A DNA stretch of 22,104 nt from Dehalococcoidia bacterium UBA2991 (GTDB taxonomy: Bacteria > Chloroflexota > Dehalococcoidia > Tepidiformales > Tepidiformaceae), in the NCBI GenBank assembly GCA_002346645.1, contig DEAD01000010.1:1-22104 (forward strand), given 5' to 3'. Positions 1 to 6,644 of the stretch are shown here, piece by piece. Within the stretch, counting starts at the first letter, position 1. Every line of letters starts with the position of its first letter. The translations under genes and the position numbers were made by a program. A model generated the notes under the pieces. It did no database searches and was not told where the DNA came from. It saw only the letters and a list, made by a program, of their open reading frames with translations.

Positions 1-588
1 TGCTTCAGCTTCCGATGCTTCAGCGGCTGCAGCCTCCTCTGCCTCAGCTGCACGTGCTGCAGCCGCAGCTTCAGCCGCAGCTTCAGCCAGTGCTTCCTCC
101 GCTTCCTGAGCCCGGAGCTGCTCAACGATCTCCTTTGACTCCTCGTCGGGCTCAACAGCAACTGTAATCTCGGCGGTCACGTTTCGGGTGAAACGGATGA
201 CCACACTACGGTCTCCAAGTTCGCGAATGGGCTCAGCCAAAAGAACTACCCTGGAGTCAACCTCTATGCCCGTACTCTCCTGAAGCTTCTGAGCAATATC
301 ACGACTAGTAACAGAGCCGTAGAGACGACCGGTCTCCCCGACCCGTGCCTCAAATGTGACGGTATAGCCATCAAGCCTCTCCTTCTGTACCGCAGCCTCG
401 CCATCAAGCTTGGCCTGACGGCGGGCTTCCTTTTCAGCAAGGGAGTTTGCTCGCTGAAGGTTGGGGGGGGTAATCGGACCGGCGATACCCCGGGGAAGCA
501 AGAAGTTACGGGCAAAGCCGTTCTTAACGAGCTTTACCTCACCCACCAGGGCGGTACCCTCAACGTCTTCAAAAAATACGACTCTCAT
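1..588 (-). CDS. rplI: 50S ribosomal protein L9, C-terminus cut by window edge
   Basis: L9 binds 23S rRNA near the base of the L1 stalk and reaches toward the next ribosome. The reading frame starts at ATG 588 with MRVVFFEDVEGTA and stays open for 196 codons to the window edge, so the stop is not seen. Residues 1-50 carry the L9 N-domain, including VKNGFARNFLLPRG. A charged linker helix and the C-terminal domain, with GETGRLYGSVTSRDIA at about 84-99, end near residue 147, the usual length of the family. Beyond that is a tail of at least 49 residues made almost only of Ala and Glu, which is not part of the standard protein. An AGAGGT ribosome binding site lies 7 nt upstream of the ATG. The gene is divergent from the plus-strand gene at 803 and is not joined to rpsF, ssb or rpsR inside the window. 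Confidence 0.96.
   Translation of the reverse strand, partial: MRVVFFEDVEGTALVGEVKLVKNGFARNFLLPRGIAGPITPPNLQRANSLAEKEARRQAKLDGEAAVQKERLDGYTVTFEARVGETGRLYGSVTSRDIAQKLQESTGIEVDSRVVLLAEPIRELGDRSVVIRFTRNVTAEITVAVEPDEESKEIVEQLRAQEAEEALAEAAAEAAAAARAAEAEEAAAAEASEAEA
62..88. repeat. Short tandem repeat inside the rplI tail
   Basis: The 12-bp unit gccgcagcttca occurs twice in a row at 62-73 and 74-85, and a third copy begins at 86. It encodes part of the Ala/Glu tail of L9. The flanking sequence from 1 to about 115 is a more degenerate mix of the same gct/gca/gag codons. This suggests the tail grew by slippage or duplication, which is inference. Confidence 0.7.
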
Positions 589-802
589 GGCAATGACCTC
601 TGCAGCGCCCTCAGTTACCGCCTGGGGCGAAGATGCTAATGGTACGAACTCCATCCACTACAGGCTTTCGGACAAGGCCTTAAGGAAGTCTTGGTGAGAA
701 TGGCAGGCTTATGCCGATCAGAACCCTAATTTCCCCTCACATCTAGTAATTCTACTCAATTTGAAACGCATGTTCTACTTGGTCAAGCGCTAGGCTAACA
801 AG
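589..802. promoter_or_regulatory. Divergent intergenic region between rplI and the gene at 803
   Basis: These 214 bp separate two genes that point away from each other, so promoters for both should lie here. I see the rplI ribosome binding site (AGAGGT, minus strand, 596-601). I found no convincing pair of -35 and -10 boxes on either strand: TTGAAA and TAGAAT-like hexamers occur but not at a fitting spacing. No tRNA or hairpin terminator is visible. Confidence 0.4.
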
Positions 803-1930
803 ATGGGAAACGGACCCACACTGATCCTTTTGTACGGCAACCTCGGATCAGGTGAAGCAGAAGCAGTGCTGGCAAGGACACGACTAGCGGCCGCGAAGAC
901 AAATGCACTAGCGGCTCAGGCTGGCGGGTTCGGAAACGTGATTCTCGCAACAGATAGCGATGCAGTTACGGCCGATGCGTCCTTCAGCATCGACTACGAC
1001 GGAACCAGAACGACGTTCTCCCTTTGGAAACGGATAAAGCAGCTAGTCACTAACCTTAGCGGCCAAGGCGTAGCAGTGATGGGAGCGGGGGCACTGCCCC
1101 TTCTAACCGCATCAGATTTCGCTGCAGTACGAGAGGAGATAAATAAAGGCGGCAACGTGGCAGTAACAAACAACTTTTACTCATCCGACCTAACGGCGTG
1201 GTCACCAGCAGAGAGGTTGGAACAATTAGGGGCATTCGATCGAGACAACGTGCTCCCCAGAATGTTGCGGGATAAAGCTGGTTGCGAGGTAACCGTGCTA
1301 CCAAGAACAGTGCGTACAGCGTTCGACCTCGATACGCCTGCGGAACTTTCAGTACTCGCCCTAAGCGAGGCAACACCCCGAAACGTCCTAGACACCCTTC
1401 CTCTCAAGGGCTCACTGCCCCTAGCCCAATATCAGGCATTCATGCCACTTCTCTGCAACCCAAACGCCGAGATCCTGGTAGCGGGGAGGGTGGGGAGTTC
1501 AACCTGGAAACACCTGGAGCGCGAAACAGCCTGTCGGGTGCGAATCGTAAGTGAAGAACGCGGTTTATCAGGAGCCCCAGAAGGGCATCTACCCCGATCT
1601 CTAATCGGGCGCCTTCTGGAGGAGCTGGGACTGCAGCGATTTACAGCAGAGTTGGCATCCCTAGCCGATGGGATAGTGCTGGATACCCGCATCCTGCTTG
1701 CACAGGCAGGTTCAAAAGCCGTTCGCGAGGACCGCTTTCAAAGTGACCTGCTTACCTCAGAAAAGATTGCCGACCCGTGGCTTCGCGACCTAACAGCAGC
1801 ACTGAAATCGATGGGCCCTCCGGTACTACTAGGAGGACACTCGCTGGTTAACGGTGGATTGATGGCTCTCTCTGACCAGGCTTGGCTGGAGAACGACCGT
1901 CGCTTGGGACGAACACCGCCCCTGTCCTAA
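803..1930 (+). CDS. Unrecognised protein with nucleotidyltransferase-like N-terminal half
   Basis: This is a 375-residue protein that I do not recognise by name. The first half resembles the GT-A nucleotidyltransferases of the MobA/CofC kind: GAGALPLLTASDF (94-106) matches the usual D-x-P-x-L-t-x-x-D strand, and FDLDTPAEL (174-182) matches the closing DxDTPxDL motif. The N-terminal nucleotide-binding signature LAGGxSxRxGxxK is missing; the start reads LILLYGNLGSGEAE. The first acidic residue of the metal motif also appears replaced (GAGALP). The fold may therefore be kept while the activity is changed or lost. The second half (about 200-375) has GRVGSSTWKHLERETACRVR (228-247) and GGHSLVNGG (344-352) and matches nothing I know. 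It has no signal peptide or membrane segment. Ribosome binding is weak (AGG about 9 nt before the ATG). It is the only plus-strand gene in the window, and its stop is 8 bp from the stop of the GNAT gene. The coding call is firm; the function is a guess. Confidence 0.75.
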   Translation: MGNGPTLILLYGNLGSGEAEAVLARTRLAAAKTNALAAQAGGFGNVILATDSDAVTADASFSIDYDGTRTTFSLWKRIKQLVTNLSGQGVAVMGAGALPLLTASDFAAVREEINKGGNVAVTNNFYSSDLTAWSPAERLEQLGAFDRDNVLPRMLRDKAGCEVTVLPRTVRTAFDLDTPAELSVLALSEATPRNVLDTLPLKGSLPLAQYQAFMPLLCNPNAEILVAGRVGSSTWKHLERETACRVRIVSEERGLSGAPEGHLPRSLIGRLLEELGLQRFTAELASLADGIVLDTRILLAQAGSKAVREDRFQSDLLTSEKIADPWLRDLTAALKSMGPPVLLGGHSLVNGGLMALSDQAWLENDRRLGRTPPLS

Positions 1931-1938
1931 GAATGGTA

Positions 1939-2568
1939 CTAACCCCGAGAACGAGCCATAAGGTGCGTTCTTACTTCCCACCGCCCATTGTGGAAGCGCA
2001 AATGTTGGTCAATCAACTTGCGTTGCTCGCGAGGTACACGCCAGAGCTCCTCTGCTAGGGGCCGGTCATAGTGCCAGCGAGTCTCGACAACTTTGAAGCC
2101 GAGAGCCTGGTAGGAACGATGGGCACGCACTGCAAAGGCATTTGTAGTCAGGACAAAATCTGGACCTGGATGTTCCACCTCTAACCAGTCCATAAGGGTA
2201 GCGAGCATTCGACGACACACACCACGCCCTTCGTGCTCAGGAGGAACATGTACAGCCCAAAGGTAAAGCCCTGCACGATCGTGAAGATTTACCGAAACCC
2301 GTCCGACAGCAGTATCACCCTCACAGGCTATGAAATGCAGGTGCGGACCGGCTTCCCGAGCGCGCCTGAGTTCCACGCGGGCACGCATGGGATCGCGCAG
2401 GTGACCAAGATCAAAAGCATGATACGGAAACCCGCGTTCCCCCCATTGGGCAAGCTGCTGCAAAAGGGGTTCATCCCAGGGACGTAACTCAAGATCATCG
2501 CTTGCAATGCTAGGGGGATGGGAGGCGGTGCTGCTCACGCTCATGCTGACAGCCAAAGGGTACCCCAT
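1939..2568 (-). CDS. GNAT-family N-acetyltransferase
   Basis: This 209-residue protein is predicted to transfer the acetyl group of acetyl-CoA to an unknown amine. The core strand and acetyl-CoA pyrophosphate loop are at LYLWAVHVPPEHEGRGVCRR (101-120), where EHEGRGV is the Q/R-x-x-G-x-G/A loop. AHRSYQALGFKVVETR (149-164) is the motif B segment with the usual Y-x-x-x-G-F. The first 25 residues are poorly conserved in style, and a second ATG at 2544 (residue 9) is an alternative start; neither has a good ribosome binding site. The C-terminal 40 residues are basic. It lies downstream of the aldehyde ferredoxin oxidoreductase gene but is separated from it by a strong hairpin, so it is probably transcribed separately. 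The substrate cannot be read from the sequence. Confidence 0.88.
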   Translation of the reverse strand: MGYPLAVSMSVSSTASHPPSIASDDLELRPWDEPLLQQLAQWGERGFPYHAFDLGHLRDPMRARVELRRAREAGPHLHFIACEGDTAVGRVSVNLHDRAGLYLWAVHVPPEHEGRGVCRRMLATLMDWLEVEHPGPDFVLTTNAFAVRAHRSYQALGFKVVETRWHYDRPLAEELWRVPREQRKLIDQHLRFHNGRWEVRTHLMARSRG

Positions 2569-2592
2569 CGTGACACAGCAGCGAGGCTTTAG

Positions 2593-2636
2593 ATAAGAGA
2601 AGGACGGCCTTTACCTTAGGACCGTCCTTCTCTTAT
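2593..2636 (-). terminator. Strong hairpin after the aldehyde ferredoxin oxidoreductase gene
   Basis: A perfect 15-bp inverted repeat has arms ATAAGAGAAGGACGG at 2593-2607 and its complement at 2622-2636. Two more pairs (cc/gg) can form inside it with one bulged base, leaving a loop of about 9 nt. It starts 15 bp after the minus-strand stop codon at 2652 and lies before the GNAT start at 2568. The arm that follows on the minus strand is pyrimidine-rich (CCGTCCTTCTCTTAT), but a true run of T is missing, so it is not a textbook intrinsic terminator. Only the minus-strand gene ends here. Confidence 0.75.
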
Positions 2637-2651
2637 TAGCGCTAATGGAAA

Positions 2652-4541
2652 CTAGACGTGAAGGGCCTCTGCAACCTCGGGAAGCCCGAGAGATTCGAGC
2701 TTTGCAGCAGAAGGCTTACAAGTACTCGTATCCCAATCGCAGGCATTGAGGAAGTCGACCTCAAGCCGCTCCATATCGAGATTTACACCCTCAAGGGGAC
2801 CAGCGTGGGTACCCTCATTAGTAACGCCAGAAACACGGGTAGGCACCGGACGCTGGCGGGGGTTACCACCCTCCCGAACCTCATATGCCATACGCAAATT
2901 GGCAATACGCTCACCCACCTGCATAGCCTCATCTATATCCATATCCCAACCAGTAACTGCATTGAACCAGTCGGGAATGTTTGCGGTATTAGCTGTCATC
3001 ATGATGAATTGGCACATTCCTCCAGCATTGACAACGTGCATGTACTCACTAGCAGCCTTGTGGTGCTCACCCCTGTCGTTGTAGTCGCGCGAATCCTGAG
3101 GCGCATCCGGAATAGTGCCAACGCGCTTGTTACCCTCGTACTGGGTATGCCGACCAGGGGTCGGATCTAGCTTGTAAGTGGTATGGAACTCCGGTTGGAG
3201 TTTGGGATCGTGCATTGGAAGCTCCTGGCCACCAATATGCATCCCAAAGGCCTCAGCACCGTTACCAATACGCTCCGCAGCGACCTTAACCCCATCGGCC
3301 AGTACATCACCAATCCCACGACGCTCAGCCATCATGTTCGTAAGCTCAACGAGCGCCTCGGCGTTACCCCAAGTAAGCTCGAGACCGTCGGTATCCTCCT
3401 TGGTAAGAATGCCCGCTTCGTAGCATTCGATAGCAAAGGAAGCAGTGACACCAGCGCTGATGACGTCGAAGCCATACTCGTTACACAGGTGATTCAAATA
3501 GATGAGGGCATCGGGATCGTTCATAAGGTTCATCGTCCCGTATGAGGCCATGGCCTCATATTCAGGACGATGGGTGTGATGCGGATAAGGGTACTTCTCG
3601 TTGGTGGATTCGACAGACTCCGCACCACAAGCGATAGGGCAATGCCAACAGCCGTACTTCTTCTCCATCCTTGGGTTGATGGTTGAACCTCCATCAATCT
3701 GGCTGGAGACCTCCTGGGGGAAATCAACAACTCCAACACCGCCCCAATTCTTGACAGGAGAATCGCCATTGAGAGCACTACCTGCCGTAATTCCGGTGGT
3801 ACCAAAGTTCGAGAAGAAGTCCTTCAGCGGCTTGACCATGTCGTCCAAATTGGCCCGAAGCATTTTGATGGTCTCTGGTGTCTGAGAAATGATCTTGCGC
3901 TCGGAGACAGCAACCACCGCCTTAAGGTTCTTAGAGCCCATTACGGCACCAACGCCCGAGCGAGCAGCAAGGCGTCCATGGTCGTTGCATACGCCACTGA
4001 TTAGTGAAAGCGTCTCTCCTGCCTGCCCGATGTTAGCAACACTGGCACGCTTTCCATGGCGACTCTTTAGTTCCATTTCACTTTCAATAGCCCCGGTACC
4101 CCAAAGGTCATCAGCATCACGAAGCTCGTAGTTGTCACCCTCGATCAAGAGATAACTAGGGCGCTCGGCCTTCCCAAAGAAGACAACTCCATCCCAACCT
4201 GCGAGCTTTAAGACACCCCCAAAATCACCACCGCAGTTAGCATCACCCCACCCGCCTGTGAGGGGACTCTTGCAAACAACCTGCCAACGCTGACCAAAAA
4301 GGGGCGTACCCGTGAGAAGGCCCGGCAACATTCCTAACATGTTCTCAGGAGCGAGCGGATCAATTCCGGCGGGAACCCGATCCCAAAGCATGCGGGCGCC
4401 AATACCGTAGCCGCCCAAATACTCTCGATATAGAGACTCGTCAGGCCGCTCGACGGTGATTTCACCGGACGACAAGTCTACGACCAGCATCTTGCCGTTA
4501 TATCCAGTCTCTACAGCACCGTTACCATTTGAATCAGCCAT
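2652..4541 (-). CDS. Aldehyde ferredoxin oxidoreductase-family tungsten/molybdenum enzyme
   Basis: This 629-residue cytosolic enzyme belongs to the AOR family, which oxidises aldehydes (or related substrates) and passes electrons to ferredoxin through a bis-pyranopterin W/Mo centre and a 4Fe-4S cluster. The N-terminal domain has YNGKMLVVDLSSGEIT (14-29), the cofactor-binding loop GGWGDANCGGDFG (96-108) and the family signature GRLAARSGVGAVMGSKNLKA (189-208). The cluster cysteines are C298, C301 and C305 (CWHCPIAC), with the fourth at C510 in AGGMCQF. The usual GLD-x-I/V-S-x-G segment is seen as YGFDVISAG (356-364). DPTPGRHT (459-466) stands where classical AORs have other residues, so this is probably a distinct subfamily of unknown substrate. 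Length is near the usual 600-630. The gene lies 182 bp after rpsI and is likely its own unit. No pterin biosynthesis or ferredoxin gene is visible next to it. Confidence 0.95.
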   Translation of the reverse strand: MADSNGNGAVETGYNGKMLVVDLSSGEITVERPDESLYREYLGGYGIGARMLWDRVPAGIDPLAPENMLGMLPGLLTGTPLFGQRWQVVCKSPLTGGWGDANCGGDFGGVLKLAGWDGVVFFGKAERPSYLLIEGDNYELRDADDLWGTGAIESEMELKSRHGKRASVANIGQAGETLSLISGVCNDHGRLAARSGVGAVMGSKNLKAVVAVSERKIISQTPETIKMLRANLDDMVKPLKDFFSNFGTTGITAGSALNGDSPVKNWGGVGVVDFPQEVSSQIDGGSTINPRMEKKYGCWHCPIACGAESVESTNEKYPYPHHTHRPEYEAMASYGTMNLMNDPDALIYLNHLCNEYGFDVISAGVTASFAIECYEAGILTKEDTDGLELTWGNAEALVELTNMMAERRGIGDVLADGVKVAAERIGNGAEAFGMHIGGQELPMHDPKLQPEFHTTYKLDPTPGRHTQYEGNKRVGTIPDAPQDSRDYNDRGEHHKAASEYMHVVNAGGMCQFIMMTANTANIPDWFNAVTGWDMDIDEAMQVGERIANLRMAYEVREGGNPRQRPVPTRVSGVTNEGTHAGPLEGVNLDMERLEVDFLNACDWDTSTCKPSAAKLESLGLPEVAEALHV

Positions 4542-4723
4542 GAATGCGCACCCCTATCTTCGCGTAGTTGAACGGATAGATTGTGTAAGTCCGATGTTAC
4601 GGGATGGTGAACGCAACGCAATATGCTCTGATGGGCATAACGCTAAGAATTGCATTCCCAGAGGGGACACCTCAAGTCTGGCCCTGCGAATCTTCCCAGG
4701 CTGCAATTGCGAACCAGCTGGAT
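4542..4723 (-). promoter_or_regulatory. Gap between rpsI and the AOR gene, with a weak promoter candidate
   Basis: This is the only gap over 100 bp downstream of the superoperon on the minus strand. A weak sigma-70-like pair on the minus strand is TTGCGT (4616-4621) and TAACAT (4594-4599) with a 16-bp spacer, which would start transcription about 45 nt before the AOR ATG. The -35 box matches the consensus poorly. No intrinsic terminator for the ribosomal operon is visible; CCAGCTGG and GCAATTGC are short palindromes without a T run. Confidence 0.25.
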
Positions 4724-5119
4724 CTACCGTTTTGTGTACTGCGGAGCCTTGCGGGCTCGCTTAAGTCCAGGCTTTTTGCGCTCCTTCACACGCGCATCAC
4801 GCGTCAGGAGACTGGGAGCCCGCTTTAGATTTACCTTGAGCGACGGATCTGCCTCGACAAGAGCGCGGGCAATGCCAAGGCGGATAGCCCCGGCCCATCC
4901 AGAAATACCCCCACCCTCACACTTAACCTGTGCGCTGAACTTCCCCTCGGCGCCAACGCGCTTAAGCGGAAGCATAATTTCATCACGATGCGTTTCGCGG
5001 TCAAAGACATCATCAAGCGGCTTGCCATTCACAATGATGGCACCGCCCCCTGGATAAAGGCGGACCCGCGCAATAGAAGTCTTACGCCGTCCGGTACCGT
5101 AATAATATTGCTCGGCCAT
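4724..5119 (-). CDS. rpsI: 30S ribosomal protein S9
   Basis: S9 sits in the head of the small subunit, and its C-terminal tail reaches the P-site tRNA. The 131-residue protein starts YYYGTGRRKTSIARVRLYPG and ends with the family's signature tail RKAPQYTKR, whose last arginine contacts the tRNA. GGGISGWAGAIRLGIARAL (69-87) is the conserved central part. The start ATG shares one base with the TGA of rplM (TGATG), the usual L13-S9 coupling. It is the last gene of the superoperon. It has no acidic tail, which fits the need for a basic C-terminus in the P site. Confidence 0.98.
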   Translation of the reverse strand: MAEQYYYGTGRRKTSIARVRLYPGGGAIIVNGKPLDDVFDRETHRDEIMLPLKRVGAEGKFSAQVKCEGGGISGWAGAIRLGIARALVEADPSLKVNLKRAPSLLTRDARVKERKKPGLKRARKAPQYTKR

Positions 5120-5883
5120 CAGTTCTCCTCAGCCTCATCTTTGGGATCTGTCTCTGCTTCTGCTTCGGGGACTGAATCGGCCTCAGCCTGAGGCACTGTC
5201 TCAGCTTCAGCTTCAGAAACTTCTTCTTCCTCCGGAAGGGCTTCCTCTTCAACGTCGGCCATCGCTGCTGCGTCAGCCGCGGCCACGGCACGAGCCTCTT
5301 CTAACTCCACCAACCAAGAGGCCACTTTCTCGCGTCGGGTTAAACGGGGGGTAGGCGTTTCAGGAACGGACAACGGACGCAAGCGGGGTGGCTTCGGAGG
5401 ATTCTCAATCATTTCCTGCAGAGCATCTGCCTCCGCTTGGGCAGATACTTCTGCCGCACGGTCCGAGCCAACAATCTGCGCCTGATGAGGATGGTCGGCG
5501 CCAGCATAGACTTTAAGGTGCCGACGCATTCGCTTTCCAAGTGGACCCTTTGGGAGCATGCCCCAAACCGATCGCTCTAACACCCGCTCAGGACGGCGTT
5601 CCATCTGTTCGGCAAATGTGCGCTTCCGAAGATTCCCGGGATAGCCAGAGTGTCGATAGTAGACCTTCTGCTCAGCCTTGCGTCCGCTCAGGCGTACCTT
5701 GCCCGCGTTGATAATGACCACAAAATCACCGTCATCAAGATGGGGCTCGTAGGTAGGCTTATGTTTGCCGCGGAGAAGAGCAGCAACTTCACTCGCCACC
5801 CGCCCCAAGGGCCGGTCCGCGGCATCAACAACATGCCACCTCTTGTTAATCTCGGAGGCCTTTCGGCGCACGGTGGATGTCAT
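5119..5883 (-). CDS. rplM: 50S ribosomal protein L13 with long acidic C-terminal extension
   Basis: L13 is an early-assembly protein of the large subunit. The core spans residues 1-137: KRWHVVDAADRPLGRVASEV, YRHSGYPG (77-84) and VWGMLPKGPLGKRMRRHLKV (107-126). I chose ATG 5883 because it overlaps the truA stop as ATGA; an open frame continues upstream to 5922 but lies inside truA and adds no conserved residues. The total is 254 residues against about 145 for the family. The extra 115 or so residues have a Pro-rich stretch (161-180), a probable helix (about 183-208) and a Glu/Ala tail with three octads of the form AEAETVPQ (225-248). The gene is joined to rpsI by a TGATG overlap. The core call is firm; the role of the tail is unknown. 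Confidence 0.97.
   Translation of the reverse strand: MTSTVRRKASEINKRWHVVDAADRPLGRVASEVAALLRGKHKPTYEPHLDDGDFVVIINAGKVRLSGRKAEQKVYYRHSGYPGNLRKRTFAEQMERRPERVLERSVWGMLPKGPLGKRMRRHLKVYAGADHPHQAQIVGSDRAAEVSAQAEADALQEMIENPPKPPRLRPLSVPETPTPRLTRREKVASWLVELEEARAVAAADAAAMADVEEEALPEEEEVSEAEAETVPQAEADSVPEAEAETDPKDEAEEN
5140..5211 (-). repeat. Three 24-bp degenerate repeats encoding octads in the L13 tail
   Basis: Residues 225-232, 233-240 and 241-248 of L13 read AEAETVPQ, AEADSVPE and AEAETDPK. The pattern is AEA(E/D)(T/S)xP(Q/E/K). The underlying 24-bp units differ at many third codon positions, so the protein pattern is better preserved than the DNA. This points to an older duplication held under selection for composition, which is inference. 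Confidence 0.7.
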
Positions 5884-6644
5884 ATGGCATACCCTTCGTC
5901 GTACCAGACTCGCTGCAGGCACAAGCCATGGGGCGGCGCCGTTGGACCTACCGTCGCTGGCTTAGCAGAAGCGACAGTACTCTCAAACTCACTAGTAGAG
6001 CTAGCGCCGCGACCTACTCCCACAAGACCACCGACTATGCGACGAACCATCTGTGGAAGAAAAGCTTCAGCTTCAATATCGAACGCAAGAAGACAGCCTG
6101 ACTGGGAAAACCGAGCATCCGCAACAGTACGCACAGGCGAACGGTTTTCCTCCAAGGGACCAGCACAGGCACTGAAATCACGACGGCCAATTAGCGTGCG
6201 ACCTGCCTCTTTCATAGCGGCCAGATCAAGTTGCGTCCCAATGCGCCATGCAGTCCGACGCTGAAGAGGTAGGCGCGCGGCCGACATGAGGAGAGAGTAG
6301 CGATACCAGCGCAGACGAGCCCAACGCCTGGGATCGAAATCCTTAGGAACCTCCCGTACATCGACAACCGCAACGTCTTCAGGAAGGTGGGCATTAAGTG
6401 CACGCTCAACCGTTTCGGACTCAAGCGCAGTCGTAGCAGAGAAGGCGGCGACCTGGCCGATGGCATGGACACCAGCGTCCGTGCGACCCGCAAGCTCTAC
6501 GCGAGTAGTGGTTCCGAAGAGGCGCTCAGCAGCATCCTCCAACTGGCCCTGCACGGTACGCACGTGAAGCTGTCGCTGGGAACCAGCGAATTCCTCACCG
6601 TCGTAACTAACGGTGGCAGCGAAGCGAGTCATCTCAGGCACCAC
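5880..6644 (-). CDS. truA: tRNA pseudouridine(38-40) synthase TruA
   Basis: TruA converts uridines 38-40 of the anticodon stem of tRNAs to pseudouridine. The catalytic aspartate is D56 in ELAGRTDAGVHAIGQ (50-64). The second half shows the family's RDFSACAG (about 173-180) and the closing FLPQMVRRIVGGLVGVGRG segment. Length is 254 residues, normal for the family. I take GTG 6644 as the start: a GAGGA site lies 6 nt upstream, and the GTG shares its G with the TAG stop of rplQ. The ATG at 6632 is an alternative but is 18 nt from that site. The next gene rplM overlaps as ATGA. Its place between rplQ and rplM is the order seen in many Gram-positive-type and Chloroflexota genomes. Confidence 0.96.
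   Translation of the reverse strand: MVPEMTRFAATVSYDGEEFAGSQRQLHVRTVQGQLEDAAERLFGTTTRVELAGRTDAGVHAIGQVAAFSATTALESETVERALNAHLPEDVAVVDVREVPKDFDPRRWARLRWYRYSLLMSAARLPLQRRTAWRIGTQLDLAAMKEAGRTLIGRRDFSACAGPLEENRSPVRTVADARFSQSGCLLAFDIEAEAFLPQMVRRIVGGLVGVGRGASSTSEFESTVASAKPATVGPTAPPHGLCLQRVWYDEGYAI

Noticed and set aside
589..802. tRNA or small RNA gene in the divergent region
   Set aside because: No cloverleaf arms, no TTCGA-type T loop and no terminator hairpin could be found by eye.
2658..3170. 170-codon open frame on the plus strand opposite the AOR gene
   Set aside because: It is antisense to a complete, well-supported enzyme and its protein shows no recognisable motif.
4700..4723. Possible terminator after rpsI made of CCAGCTGG and GCAATTGC
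   Set aside because: Both are short palindromes without a stem of useful length or a T run.
5884..5922. N-terminal extension of L13 by 13 residues
   Set aside because: It lies inside truA; the ATGA overlap at 5880-5883 gives a standard coupled start.
5650..6264. 204-codon open frame on the plus strand over rplM and truA
   Set aside because: It overlaps two firm genes on the other strand and has no recognisable domains.
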